Of a DNA stretch of 64,000 nucleotides, positions 24,348-39,300 are shown piece after piece. Source of the stretch: Gigantopelta aegis (Eukaryota; Mollusca; Gastropoda; Neomphalida; Peltospiridae); contig NC_054706.1 in assembly GCF_016097555.1 (NCBI RefSeq), positions 73,562,674 through 73,626,673 of the forward strand. Reading direction: 5' to 3'. The position numbers were made by a program, and so were the translations under genes. Every line of letters begins with the position of its first letter. Position 1 is the stretch's first letter. Below the pieces are notes generated by a model. That model was not told the DNA's origin. It saw nothing but the letters and a program-made list of their open reading frames with translations, and ran no database searches.

Positions 24348-24388
24348 TCATCCGGTATCTTTATGAGGACAAGTTCGTTTAGTGTGAC
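24348..24388 (-). CDS. TOP3A: TOP3A exon 31 (last)
   Basis: Residues 987-999 and [11 protein letters not shown] completes the CCHC zinc knuckle begun in exon 30. The acceptor is AACAG on the - strand. Confidence 0.92.
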
Positions 24389-27300
24389 CTGTTCAAAAAC
24401 AAAAATATATTTTGAGCAATCAAAGTATTTTAAACCACTTTTATTAAATTTGTGAATGAATTAAACTAATTTGGTTGTAAAATTACAAAATGTTTCATTT
24501 CCATTTTGACAGTTAAAATATTTCTTTATTGTAATATTAAAATAGGATTTTGTCACTTCTCTAGTTTTAGTTTATTTAAAATAAGTAAAAATATTATATT
24601 AATAATTTTAAAATGCGAGTTCATGATTTAAAATAAACCGGTAACATAACATCGTTTTAAAAGCATGTTGTAATACCATCTCTGGACATGTCCATGTCCA
24701 CGTTTTAGACTCAGCTTGGCAGGGTTTCATATGGTGAAATATTACTTGTTAAATACTTTGGACTTAATTTTACAACAAATAAAATCCACAATTCTTGTCC
24801 CACTTTATTGACAATTTTCTGTTAGAACTTTACCCAGTTATTGCTAACCGATTCCGGCCAGAAAAAGGTTAATAAAACCAGATAACAGTAAACCACAAAA
24901 ACCCTAAGTAGATTATGAATAAAGATTAAGGTGCTTGGGTTGAATCCCCTTGGTTAAAGTTTGTTTTATTTAACGACACCACTGGAGCACATTGATCAAT
25001 TAATATATCTTCGGCTATTTGATGTCAAACATTTGGTAATTATGACACTTAGTCATCAAGAGGAAACTTGCTACATTTTTCTATTAGCAGCAAGAGATCT
25101 TTTATATGTACTGGTTGGAATAAGGAAAAACCCAATCAGTTGAATGGATTCACCGAAGTGATTCAATCCTGCGATGCAAGCACCTCGGGTGAAAATTCAC
25201 TTGGTGGACTTGTGTATCCAAGTCTGTAGGAAAGTACACATTAAAGATCTATTACTGCTAATAGGGAAAAATGTAGCAGGTTTTCTCTGAAGACTACTAA
25301 TTACCAAATGTTTGACTTCCAACAACCGATGATTAATAATTCAATGTGCCTTAGTGGAGTCGTTAAAGAAAAATGTTTTCACCCAGACCTATCCTAAGCT
25401 TTTAACACTGCCAGTAAAACATGATTCCTACCTATTTGTCCACAAAGACTGCAGGACTTCTTTTTACGCTGGGGTGCTGCGTCTTGTGCTGAAGCATTCC
25501 TTTTCCTTCCACCATTCCCAGCTTGGGGCCACCCAGTGTTGCCACCTATTTAAAAACAAACTTATCTTTACTAAAGGTATCTTTATTTGAAACTGCAGCT
25601 AATTAAATTATCAATAGAAAACACCCGACCACATACCATATGATGGCCTTCTAGGAGTTGATATATACTACTCAAAAGAATTTAAGGGTCAAAAATTTAT
25701 AACAAAATAAGTTTCGGAGTGTATTAGATTGATGATGTAAACTACACCAACATTTTTATTTATTGTTCCATATTTACAAAAAACCACAAATAAACGTCAC
25801 TGTATACAAGAAAGTCACATGACATGCTGTCAAAGTTGAAGGTTGTCAAACATGGATTTTACACATTAGAACATTCGTTTAATAGTGTGTGAATCCACCC
25901 CTGGCGCGAATACACTCGACACATCGTTGCCTCATGCTGTTGATCAGACGTCTGAAGAACTCTTGGGGAATGGCCTGCCACTCTGCCATAAGAATTTGAC
26001 CCAGATCATGAAGGTTGGCCGGAGGGGCATGGTTATCCCGAACTCTCCTGCCTAATTCGTCCCAGGCGTGCTCTATTGGGGCCAAGTCAGGCAAATATGC
26101 TGGCCAATCCATCCTGGCGATACCTTGTTGTCTGAGAAAGTCCGTTACCACCCTGGCACGGTGGGGTCTGGCATTGTCATCCTGCAGAACTGCCCCGCCG
26201 CCAATCTGCTGAAGGCCTGGGAGAACCAACGGCCAGATAATCTCATTCAGAAAGCGGATTCCATTCAGATTGCCATCCACCACATAGAGGGGGGTCCTGT
26301 GGTGGATAGAAATACCGCCCCACACCATGGCGCTGCCACCACCGAACCGGTGACGTTGTCTAACGTTAACGTCGGCGAAGCGCTCCCCAGGACGTCTGTA
26401 GACACGAACCCGACCGTCGTTGAACTGGAGACTAAACCTGGACTCGTCAGTGAACATCACTCGACCCCACTGAACACGTTGCCACCGCAGATGAAGCATG
26501 CACCAGTGACGTCTGGCCGTTCTGTGACATGGTAGGAGTGGTGGTCGAACAGCCTGGCGACGGCAGCGTAGATTATTGGCTCTCAGACGATTGCGTATGG
26601 TTTGATCAGACACTCGAGTTCCAGTCGCAGTCCGTAGATTGTCACGTAATCGGCGTGCAGTAGTTGTGCGTTGACGTAGAGCCATATTGGTGATGTAGCG
26701 GTCCTCTCTATTTGTAGTGCTTCGGGGTCTTCCCGAACGTGGACGATTTCTAACAGAATTCGTTGCTTGGTACCGTTGCCACAGTCGGCCAACAACACTC
26801 TGACTGACATCAAGTCTCAGAGCAACATTTCTTTGCGTATTGCCATCCTGAAGCCAAGCAATAGCCCTTCCTCGATCTTCGATAGTCAGTTGACGTCGTA
26901 CCATTGTCGAATTTGGAGTGTGCACCGTACGAACGCAAGCTCCAATTATACGGAAATTCAGCATTGGGAACATGGAATACACATGCAAAGCGTGCAAATG
27001 AAGCGCTTTGTGAAAAAGCAAGTTATGGGCACTTGGCAGACCTTTCGCTTTCGCCCTAATTTACGTGCAAATGTAAGCATGTTTTCGCCATTAGAACTAG
27101 TCAACAGTGTCAATGACAGTGGATTTTAATTCATTTATGGGTTGCTTAGACCCACTTTCGTCAACATGGAACAATACCATGCGTGACATTATGGTCTAGC
27201 TAATAAAACTGACATTCAGAAAATAATGTCGAAAATATCGTCTGACCCTTAAAATTCTTTTGAGTAGTATACATTAAAATAACAAATGCTCGAGTACGTA

Positions 27301-30300
27301 AAACATAATTTTAGGGTGGGTTTTTTTAAAGATCTGAATTGAATAAAGTGATCTTTAAACAAATATCTAAATAAATTTGGGTAAAGTAACAATAATAAAA
27401 CTGTCTGGAAAACTACACATTCAAACGGAGACATGTAAAAATTAAACTTAAAATGGATGTTTATTATATTCCCTATATTTAAAATAATGTGGATCCCAAA
27501 CAGATTTCAGTAAGATGTGTAGCTACAGTGAAAAACTGACAGACAGACCTGTAGTGGGACCAGTGTTTTCATCGGCCCATTGGAAGAATCGACACCGCTG
27601 ATCTGGAGGTTGTGAACAGGTATAGAATTGTCTCCCCTTGTTTGGACCATCCTTCTGAACTGTGAGGCTACCAGGAGAAAAACACAATGATGCTGATCAA
27701 CTTGTTTGTATTGTACAAGAATCTTTTACAGTAGCTTTACAGGTGATAATGCTACTTTGAATATTAAGTAGCTGCCAACATCAGAACCAACAGTTACAAG
27801 CAGTTCAGTAATGTTGACATGAAACATACGAGATGTACAAATGATGGTTAAGCTAGTCTTGGGTTAGTCTAATATTTTTCTTTTAAATATTTTTGCACAT
27901 ACAGAAATTAAACTTTGGACTTGATTGCTTGTATTATAAATCAGTTATTACTTTCATCACAATTAGCTAACTACATTGTTATCAGCTATCTGATAGTAAG
28001 ACAATGATCCACTAAATTTGTTAACATGTCAAGATAACTTGGTAATCAGCTATCTCATACTAAGACAATGATCCACTAAAGTAGTTACCTTTTAGCTGGC
28101 TGGCTACATCCACACTGTGGTATGTCTGTGCTGGGTAATCGGTTGTTGCCACTTGGAATGTTAACATGTCTCGGGTTTGCCACACCTACAGGTCTCTGAG
28201 AACTGAAATAATTCATTTTTAAAATGTTAAAACAATTGTCTTACTAAATCTTTCAGACTGGTTTACTTTTTTTTTTTTTTTAAGTGGTTCATTTCATGAA
28301 GAGATTTATGTACTGACACAATCCATTTTATTTGTAACTTGATTTTCATGCTTGTATCCAATTAAAGTTTAAGCACACTGTCGTTGGCACACAGTTCAGC
28401 TGTTAAAAACTCACTTTAGGTGCCGTGTTGTACAGAAGGTTTAATCACTCCACCACTGAAACCAATACTCTTCATTTAGTGTTTGCTAACTAGTACTTCT
28501 CAAAGAATAAGAGAAAATGTCTGGTCCGATAACGTTAACATAATGGGTTCAAACCACCAGAAAGTTAAAGTCAATTTTGTTTGACACGACCACTAGAATA
28601 TAGGTATGATATTATAGGCTGATATTATAGGTATGATATTATAGGCTGATATTATAGGCTGATATTCTTCAACGGAAACATTTGCACAGGATCTTTTATA
28701 TGCACCATCCCAGACAGGACAGCGCATTACCAGTTGTGAAGCACTGGTTGGGATTGGAGAAAACTTCAATCAAAGAATGTGTCCACTGAGGGGATTTGAT
28801 TCCTTGATCCAAGCACCTCAGGTGAGTCAGGTCAGGTCATAGGGTTTAACATGCACATTCAGAACAAGCTGTTGCAGCACACACCTGTCTAGGGCGCAGG
28901 TGTCTGCCTCGGCCGGCTCCTGTGTCCAGGACGGGAAAAGGGTTTGGGTGGGTGGGAGGAAGGGACCGCCCGCACTGGCAAAAGAGTACCAGCAGCCGTA
29001 CCGGGGTCGGTAGCAGGTGGGGGCATTTTTGGTGCTATTGAATTTTGAATATCCTGTAGGATTAAGTCAAAGGATAAAAATGTGTGCAAATTTCTTGAAG
29101 TAATTTTGGCTCATTTTGGAGCGGTTCATCAAAAGAGAACAGAAAGGCTACTGGTTAATGTTGAATTAGACTGTCATACTCGGGTGAGTGCTCTACCGAC
29201 TGAGCTATATCCCTGCCCCTCTCATACTACTAGAATGCAGGACAACAATGGATACAGCATCAATACCTGTTGTTAGCAGAACTGTTATTCTTTCCACCAC
29301 TTTCATCTTGCCACAGAAAGAAAGAACATCCAGACCCAGTGGGTTTTTGGCATTTGTAAAACTGTCGCCCTTCAAGGAAATGAAGTAAATAATAACAAAC
29401 ATTTTTCGGTTGAGATACAAGAACCTGTTGATGTTGGATGGACATGAACACTTAAGTGGAATTGTACAACAAAAAGATGTAAGTAAAAGAGACAACTTAC
29501 TTCAAATGTGCAGAGATGAAAGTGAGTTATGAAAAAAAGAAGAAGAAATTTTACCACGAGCATATTGATTTATTAACCATGGCTATTGGATGTCAAACGT
29601 TTGGTAATTTAGACATATAGTCGTAGAGAGGAAACCCACTACATTTTTCCATTAGTAGCAAGCTGCAAGGGATCTTTTATATGCACCATCCCACAGACAG
29701 GATAGCACATACCACAGCCTTTAATACACCAGTCATGGTGCACTGGCTGGAACGAGAAATAGCACAATTGTACCCTCATAAAAATGTTGATAATTACAAA
29801 TGCCCCCCTTGTAGCATCACCACTTGTTACTTTACCAAATATTTGTAACAAATAATGTTTTTTGTTATGAATACAATAAAATTTCTAACCTTTATTTGGT
29901 CCTTCTTTCTTGACTGTCAGTAGAATGGCATCAGTGCCACAATTACAGACAATTGCAGATCCCCCAGCTCCAGAATCACCACTGTTTAACCCACCCACAT
30001 TCACACTGTTCATGTTTGTTAGTGGCACCCGGGAGGCATCTCCCCTCGGTAGCCTGGGCACACTTCTATTGGCATGATTGGATGTCACACTTGGTCGACT
30101 TGCTGGTAAATCAAAGAAACTTGTGTTGTTGCTGTTAGTGGTCGTAGATTGGCGTCTCACTGGAGCTGCATTGTTAGTGTGAGGAATATTGCCTGCTGCA
30201 TTTCGCTGTCCAGTGTCTAGAGTAAATCAAGTAATAAAATAATGTCAGCGTACCCAATCGTATTTTATAAAGTAGAGAGTTAGGGGATATAAATAATCTG

Positions 30301-33300
30301 CTTTCTGACATTTCACCCGTTTAATACTGAACTAAATGATGTAAAACAATGTTAAAATCTTGTTACAGATGGAGGAATGCTTGTATTTAATGTCATTTTC
30401 CAATCATTTTTAACAGTAATTCATGAGATAGCAATGTTCACGACAGAAAATAATTGAGTCATAAAGGTACAGGAATCTTATAAAATTGGATAGAATATAA
30501 TTTTAAAACACAAAGATTGTGACAGAAAAAACCTATTGCTGCTTACTGTGTGCTGGTCTTTGAGGGAATGTCGGCAAGTCAAGGGATTGTTTAAGCATCT
30601 CATCACACCCACCAATACAACCAACATAGCTAAAACAAACAAAATCACTTGTTAATTTATTTATTCATTTCAACTTATTTTTGTGCTTATATCCAATTAA
30701 GGTTCAAGCACGCTGTCCTGGGCATATACCTCAGCGATCTGGACAGTCTGTCCAGGACAGTGGGTTAGTTGTTAATTGTTAGTGATTAGTGAGAAAGAAG
30801 AGTGTGTAGTGGCCATACACCTACCCACTGAGTCGTTAAAACTCGCTCTGGGTGAGAGCCGGTATCGGATTGCGAACCCTGTACCTACCAGCCTTATGTC
30901 TGATGGCTTAACGATAACACCACCAAGGCCCATGATGTGTTAATATGCCCAGCTATAAATACAACAAGAAATATAATTCACCTAAAATGTTCATAAAAAT
31001 AAAACATAAAATGTTGCTTAACAGTGCTCTAAAAAGCGAGTAAAATACTCTAAAAAAAAAAAAAAACTCTTAAAAAAATTCCCTGGCGTCTAAAAAATAA
31101 AATCACATTCGCCAGTTGGCGATTGTCCAATAATTTTACTTTAATCTGTAAACAAAACTGGACATCGGAAAACACAGTGTACCAGTAGCAATTGATCTCC
31201 CATAAAACGTCTTTTCTATCAGTAGTTTGTTTGAAAAATAGAAGTTTGAAACAAGTTATATCGGACTATGAATAACAATTTTACAGTATTCAGGGCTTAG
31301 TAGTAGCCCGGGGTGTTTTGGCTACCAATTTGTTGCTCGGGCTACCAGATGTCTAAACTCAGTAGTCCGCCGGTCTACTAGATTTTTGTGGCACATCCAG
31401 TTACTTCACAATCAACACGACACTTAAATATGTAAAATATCCACCTAAAACATGTTTAAATAAATAATAAATAAATTATTATTATTATTATTAATTTATT
31501 AAAATTATGGGGCTACCAGATTTTATAACCTGGTAGATGGGTGGGCTACCACTGAAAAAGGTTACGGTCAAGGCCTGGTATTCAAGAGTAAATATGGTGA
31601 CGTTAAGGGAGGTAATACTTCGTTATGATATTATCTCCCTTAACTTGAATTTCAAGCGTTTAGAAATAATTCAGCCCCAGTTCTGTTTTGGACCAAGTGG
31701 GTCCTGTCCCATTTAGAGCCCGGTTTTATTTATGTATTAAAATGATATTGTTGAGTCACTGTGTGTCTTTACTTGTCTGTTGGAAACTCAAATGTTAATT
31801 ATTTTAAAAGTCGACTTATATATGTGTGATGCTGCACTCCAATCGTCTCGTGCTTATCATGATAACGGGTCCCTCCATGATAACGACTTCTCCAGTCGTG
31901 AATGTCATTTTAATCACGTCGGCAGTCATGTTCACCAGTGGAGGATGAAAACATGTTTCTATTTTCATGACTAGACTTTAGATGGCTTTAAAGACACAGC
32001 TATTTACAAAACAGTATTTATGTGACGAAAATAAATATTATTTAAACCAAAAGTAAGGTAGCCGATTGGTAACTACTAGTAACACATTGAAGCCTGGTAG
32101 ATATTATCACAATGCTTTTATTTAACTTTTAATGAGTACTGCAATTTAAATGCATATCTTAGCAGTGCCATTAAAATAGTAATTCTCTTAATTTCGTTTG
32201 ATAAAATTATTGGGTACGGAATTTGCTAATGATATTTAATAGTCGTTCACTGTTTTAGTGGAACCAGACACAAACAGTAACTAGGAATTATTCCTTCACG
32301 AGTTCATTCGAATGCGGTCCTAACAACAATTACGACATTAGTAATGTGCCGTAAAATGGCAGATGAATCGATTTAATTACAAGTATATATTAGCTGGCTA
32401 CAAAATACAAGTGGCTGGCGACTAAAATATTACACTTTACTGGCCAGGGAAGAGTAAATTTGAACTTGCTTTGTAGAGCACTGCTTAATTCATAATATTT
32501 TTTAAAGGAACGGACCCTAGATATTATGCAATGAACATATTTTAGGTACATTTATCGCCTTGACTTGCAATCTAAAGCCCTGAATATCCCATATATAAAA
32601 GAACCAATTCAAATTGTATCTTACTATAAAAGAGTTAATTCTTAAGAGTGCCTAAAGTGAGAAAGATAGCATGATCGATGACCCTTTGGGTTTTTTCCTA
32701 TCACACGACTCACACACGAAAGGCCATTGTATCTAACATCCTAGGAAAATGCAAATATAATATCCCTTGCTGCTTTATCATGAAGAGTAACCTATGTGGC
32801 AGCAGCTGGGGGGGTTTCTGTTTCTCTCTAATCCAAGTGTCAATATAGCCATGCCAGACACAAAATAACCATAGTTAACAATGTGCTGAGGTAGTGTTCA
32901 AGAGACAAACCCTAGTTTCAGCCCATGAGCATTTTTAAAAATATAAGAAATGCCTTTTGTGATATTAAAATCACCAGGATGGTCAATGTATGGAAATGGA
33001 TAATCTAAACAAAATCTAAGTATGATTTCATTTGGCTCTAATAGTCAAAACTATTCCTTAGTGTTTAAAACCTAGGGTATGTCCCTTTAAACAAACAAAA
33101 GAGCTGCAAAATAATCAAGTTCTTGGAGGGGAGGGTGTCTACCACTAATGATACATTAAATAATCAAGTTCTTGGAGGGGAGGGTGTCTACCACTAATGA
33201 TACATTAAATAATCAAGTTCTTGGAGGGGAGGGTGTCTACCACTAATGATACATTAAATAATCAAGTTCTTGGAGGGGAGGGTGTCTAATGATACATTAA

Positions 33301-36300
33301 ATAAATTGATTTGGCATTATTTGTAGGTAGAAAACTTCTCACAGACTCATCACCAGTACAGTGAAAAGATATTAGTACATGCCTTCCCTATACACATTTA
33401 CAAATTTCTAGAACAGTTCCAACACAAACAACACAACGTACTCTAGTGGTATCATAGGAGGCACGGAACCTCTTCGGAATTTGAATTTCACCATGTGGAC
33501 AGGCCCAGGAGTGCACTGAAAATGTGAATAAATGTAGACAAATAAATTAGTAACTGTAATCTAAGTTTTAAAGTACAGTTTTCAGCATGTATTAGTAATA
33601 TGCCACCTGACAGTAAAATAGTTGATAAAAATGGTACTGAAATATTCTAATGACATCTCTAAAAAAAACAGTCATGAATGAACACCAAACTAATATATAA
33701 CAACAATAAAAAAACCCACCCTTGAACTATGGATTCTGTCAGAACACAAACATTTTTCAATATTACTCAATGAAAATATCTTAGAACCAAATTGAAGATA
33801 TAATGTGTACACTAGATATAAAAGCTAAATCTTTGCATAAAACCTTTATGGATTATTCCTCTTTTTCTTCTTCAGATAACCCATTTCAATTTGCATAATT
33901 AGAAATGACTATATAAATAAAATGACTATATAAATAAAATCCTAAATTTAATAATGATAAAAAATGTGCTGGACTTGCGTAAGCAATGGGCAAAGGAAAC
34001 AATTATTCCATTAATTTTCATGAACAACTATGAAAACAAACCTTATCACACACTGCATCTTGTGCACTCGCCTCCAGTACCGAATCAGGCAGCCAGATGA
34101 CGTTACGACACTGGGGATAAGCCACACACCCGATAAAAAACCTGTACAGACGTTAACAGTCAGTTAATATTTACTACATTATTTCAAATATTACATTTGA
34201 TATGACACTGGCAGCTGTTAGCGAAAAACTACAGAGAATTTTAGTTTTTTTCAATTTTGCTTTGCAATTTGCTATGTAAGTTTTAAAGATTGTTACACCA
34301 TTCTAAAATGTTATACAATAGGTGATAGTCAATTTTCAATGGATTATCAACTAGTTAATCATCAGTAACATTAGTTTTATTAATGTTAGATAGTGACTGC
34401 TGTGAAATTTTGTTTACAACATAGTCATACCTGTTAAATCTGCCATCTCCATTAAGCAGCCACCTAATGTAAGTCCACCTGGCTATTCCTCCAAAACAGA
34501 TAATGCACAATACAGTACAAGTGGGCCTACATTTAGCAGCAACCTATCTTAAAACTCTTTTTTGATACTCTCTTGGCTGCTTAACGCAGGTACGACTGTA
34601 TTTAGTAGACATTTTTATTTAGTCTGCAGCTGATCACAAACAAGACTTACAGTTCTCATCAATATTGAAAACTGTACGTACCCTTTTCCATCTTTCTTTG
34701 TTCTCAAGACCATTTGAGAGCCACACTGGGGGCATGGACAGACAGGAGCGGGTCCCGTCACTTCAACATCTACAGAACAATATTAGTCGGTGTAAATCTA
34801 CGAAAAACATGCTTACCCAATAAACTACAAAAAAACAACAACAACCAGTGACAGGGACTATCCAGAATGTGTAGCCATTTAAACATGTTTTGGGTCAATA
34901 CAGACTTTTTTAATTAATAAAAATCTTGCTGAGAATACGACTATATGTATGTTGAATGTATTTCTGGTCACCTTCATGTCTGTAGTAGTTCAGATTTCTC
35001 AGTGTAATATACTATACTCAACTAAATCAATTAAGGGCCAGTACACATTTTAATTTATATATTATGGTACAAAAGACACATGTTTTTTGGATGTACAGAG
35101 CTTGCTTTTTTCATTGGTGAAAATTACTCAATGTCTTAATGCTATGAAATTGTAAAACCATCATAGGCTATGATGTCACTACAGCAAACATCATAGTTTA
35201 CGATGGCTTTACAATTTCGTAGCACTAAGATTGCTTCAAAAATATGGGCCCAGGTCCTTATTGAATTTTGTGGAGTATATATTAATTGTGACCAATCATC
35301 GCATACCTGACTGATTCACCGGGTTGGCTTGTCCCAGGTACTGAGCTAAAGCGTCATCCAGTTTGACTGCCTGGAAAGAAATACACTAGTTAACACAGTA
35401 CACTCATCCAAAAATACTTAAATATGTTAATTCCTAAATAAATAAAGTTTGCTACATGTCCTGCATTATTTTCATATTGAATATATAGTCAAGAAAGAAG
35501 TGTTTTATTTAACGACGCACTCAACACATTTTATTTACGGTTATATGGCGTCAGACATATGGTTAAGGACCACACAGATTTTTTTTAGAGGAAACCCGCT
35601 GTCGCCACATAGGCTACTCTTTTACGACAGGCAGCAAGGGATCTTTTATTTGTGTTTCCCACAGGCAGGATAGCACAAACCATGGCCTTTGTTGAACCAG
35701 TTATGGATCACTGGTCGGTGCAAGTGGTTTACACCTACCCATTGAGCCTTGCGGAGCACTCACTCAGGGTTTGGAGTCGGTATCTGGATTAAAAATTCCA
35801 TGCCTCGACTGGGATCTGAACCCAGTACCTACCAGCCTGTAGACCGATGGCCTGCCACGACGCCACCGAGGCCAGTCAAATATATAGTCAAAGTAAATTA
35901 GTCTAGTCAGACAAGCAATATCCTAATAGTAGTAGTTTATGACTTTGCTTTATTGCCGGATAACTTTATGAAACAAAGTAGTACTGAGATTTATTATGTA
36001 CATAGCAATGAAATAGATAGATCTAAAAAAAAACATCAAAGTAATATTTGGAGAAAAGTCATATTTTCAATGTAGTTTAGTTACAGTGAAAATATAGAAA
36101 TCATATTTATATTATTGTGAACAAATTCATGATTCAATTATCTCCCTTGTGAATTATTATTTTTGATTAGTGAGGCCAGTGTCACTTCTTCGTGTTTAAA
36201 TTTGATGATTACCATCCAATCGTATTTGAAAAAAAGAAAAAGAAAAGTATATTGAACAATTGTACCTATAAAAAATGGAAGCGCAATTACAATAAAATAT

Positions 36301-39300
36301 CTAAAACCTACTGAATACGAAGCTAAATAATGATGACACAATGTCCTGTCATGGTGTGTAAGTTAAAATTAAATATGGTGTTCGATTAGTTTTATTTCTG
36401 AGAGGTTTTCTTGGAGGATCACTTTGTCAGGTATGTTTGCACAGAAGTATTATTAAATAATTATTAATTTAATAATTAAATCAATTAAATAATTTGGATT
36501 CGTATTTCTTTTAAAAATTCTATGGTCACATAAATTTTCAGCAAAAGTTCAACCGGAAGAAATATATCATAGCGTTATGTGTTTTCGATAGGATAAGTGA
36601 AAGATATTAACACAAATTTATAGATATTGTACAAAATGAGGAAAGATATATATATAATAAATAGACCATTTCATGCTGTTTTTTTCAAATACAATTTCTA
36701 TGTCAATCACAATTCGTGAAAATATGTTTTTTACACATCACTCGTTGAGATAAAAATCATATTTGAAAAAACCCATGACATAGCTTTTATATATTAATTT
36801 ACCTGTCGAGTTGCTTCCAGAAACACCTCTTTGTATTTCCTAACCTGATCTTGCAAGACTACTGGAAAAACAACATCAAATTAAACATTAATATTTCTAG
36901 ACCAAAATGTGCAAAAAGATGTATTTAAAAAACAACAACTGCAATGCATTGACACATTATGGAAATAATTGACATACCTCTATTTAAACATTAAAAAATG
37001 GCAATTAAGCAATTGATAAGGAAATCAGTTTAAAATTGTATATTGAATTAGTCAATAAACACAATAGTTATGAAATTCATAAATGTATATATTTACTTCC
37101 TTTTTTATTAAAAATGGCCAAATAATGGAGGATGTATCCATAAAACAAAATCTTTTACCATCTTTGTTTTTTCTTCCTTCACATATTCTGAAAAAGAAAC
37201 AAATACAACACATTAAGACATTTTTCAAATCTTGAAAACAACATTAAAGGAAGGGACAATCAAGGCATTTGACCTGGTATATTCAATGATATATAATGCA
37301 CATTATTGCTTAATATCAACAAGTATAATCGTATAGTTAATTAATAAAACGGTTAAATGTGACGGCTATTATATATAACAGGCGCAGCCATTTTGTATCA
37401 TCCCAGTGAATACGCCCTCTGGCGAGCTGGTGGTTACGTAATACCTAACGTATCATGTCAGGAATTAGTCTTCGAACTGAAGAAACAAAACATACCTGAT
37501 CGCAATATTCTGTAATAATAGTCATCCCAGTAAGCCAGCGACAATTATATATTATTTGTAATACAAAATAAACCACCATTGTCAAAGTGTTGAAATAATT
37601 GTATTATGGTTTGTACATAAATTAACCCATGTACTGAAATGATAATCAGTGTTTTCTTAGTTAATTGGTCTTTTCTTTCCATGGCCTGTACCTGTGGTTC
37701 CTGATTGGCAGGTGTATATTTAGACAGTCCCCAGACACTAAAAAGACGTGCCTCTTTTATTAAGATCACAGGGTATTGTGTGTTAACCACATGGACACCC
37801 CTCTAATCGTAATAGATCAGCTGTCCTGCTTTATTACTGTAAGTAATTCTGTAAAATCCTTGATTAAGTAAACTTTCCCATCTAAAATCACAAAACTTAC
37901 CAATTACGTAGTCCCAAAGAAAAGAAAATTATCACTTGGGTATCATGAGTGGTTGTTTTTGCTCGAACATAGCATACCAATAGGCCTAATAATATGCATT
38001 TTTTTCTTTGGATGTTTAAAAAAAGAAAAATACTGTAACTCCATTTCGTTCTATTGATACAAATTGAAATATATTTAGTTAAATAGTTTATTATACTGTC
38101 AAGTCATTTATGTTGTTTTACAAGTCAGGTTGATGAAAGCGAAGCGCCTTGTCGTAAATTAGAGCGTTTGTTTACACTGTGCATAGAGCAGATGGACGGA
38201 CCTGACGTCACTTCGCCCCAAGCTATACCACCGGACGTCACAAAAACTAAACAAAATGGCTGCCCCCAGTTAGCAGGAATAATCATGTTTTTTTATTAAC
38301 TCTAAAATTACGCGTTTTTTATTTGTTAAAGTGTCAGTATGTGATGACTGGGCTTTTTTCTCTCTAAACATTGTTATGATAATGATTTTGTACAATTAAC
38401 ACAGAACATTCAGTGACAAAAGAAGATTCTTTGGTGGGCAACACAAGACAGGATATTACATGTTACGGACCAAACATTAGAATCATACATGGAGTGGAAG
38501 GTGGTGCGGGAGGGGGCTGATCAACAGCACGTTATTGGAGTGGAGGGTGGTGCGGGAGAGGCTGATCAACAGCACATGTTACGGACCAAACATTAGGATG
38601 ATATATGGAGTGGAAGGTGGTGCGGGAGGGGTGCTGATCAACAGCACATGTTATTGGAGTGGAGGGTGGTGTGGGAGGGGGCTGATCAACAGCACGTTAT
38701 TGGAGTGGAGGGTGGTGCGGGAGGGGCTGATCAACAGCACATGTTACGGACCAAACATTAGGATGATATATGGAGTGGAAGGTGGTGCGGGAGGGGTGCT
38801 GATCAACAGCACATGTTATTGGAGTGGAGGGTGGTGTGGGAGGGGGCTGATCAACAGCACGTTATTGGAGTGGAGGGTGGTGCGGGAGGGGCTGATCAAC
38901 AGCACATGTTACGGACCAAACATTAGGATGATATATGGAGTGGAAGGTGGTGCGGGAGGGGTGCTGATCAACAGCACATGTTATTGGAGTGGAGGGTGGT
39001 GTGGGAGGGGGCTGATCAACAGCACGTTATTGGAGTGGAGGGTGGTGCGGGAGGGGCTGATCAACAGCACATGTTACGGACCAAACATTAGGATGATATA
39101 TGGAGTGGAAGGTGGTGCGAGAGGGGTGCTGATCAACAGCACATGTTATTGGAGTGGAGGGTGGTGCGGAAGGGGGCTGATCAATGGCATATGTTACGGA
39201 CTAACATTAGGATGATATATGGAGTGGAAGGTGGTGTGGGAGGGGGCTGATCAATGGCACATGTTATGGACCAAACATTAGGATCATATATGGAGTGGAA

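Noticed and set aside
26068-26535. 155-codon frame on the + strand
   Set aside because: Shadow of the Tc1 transposase gene on the other strand.
27522-27549. TOP3A ending by read-through of exon 29
   Set aside because: The frame would stop after nine codons, but splicing at GTCTGT leads in frame to exons 30 and 31, which restore the conserved zinc knuckle.
38535-39215. 226-codon open frame rich in EWRVVREG and LINSTCY
   Set aside because: It is the GC-rich minisatellite of TOP3A intron 18 read in one frame; the unit length keeps it open by chance.
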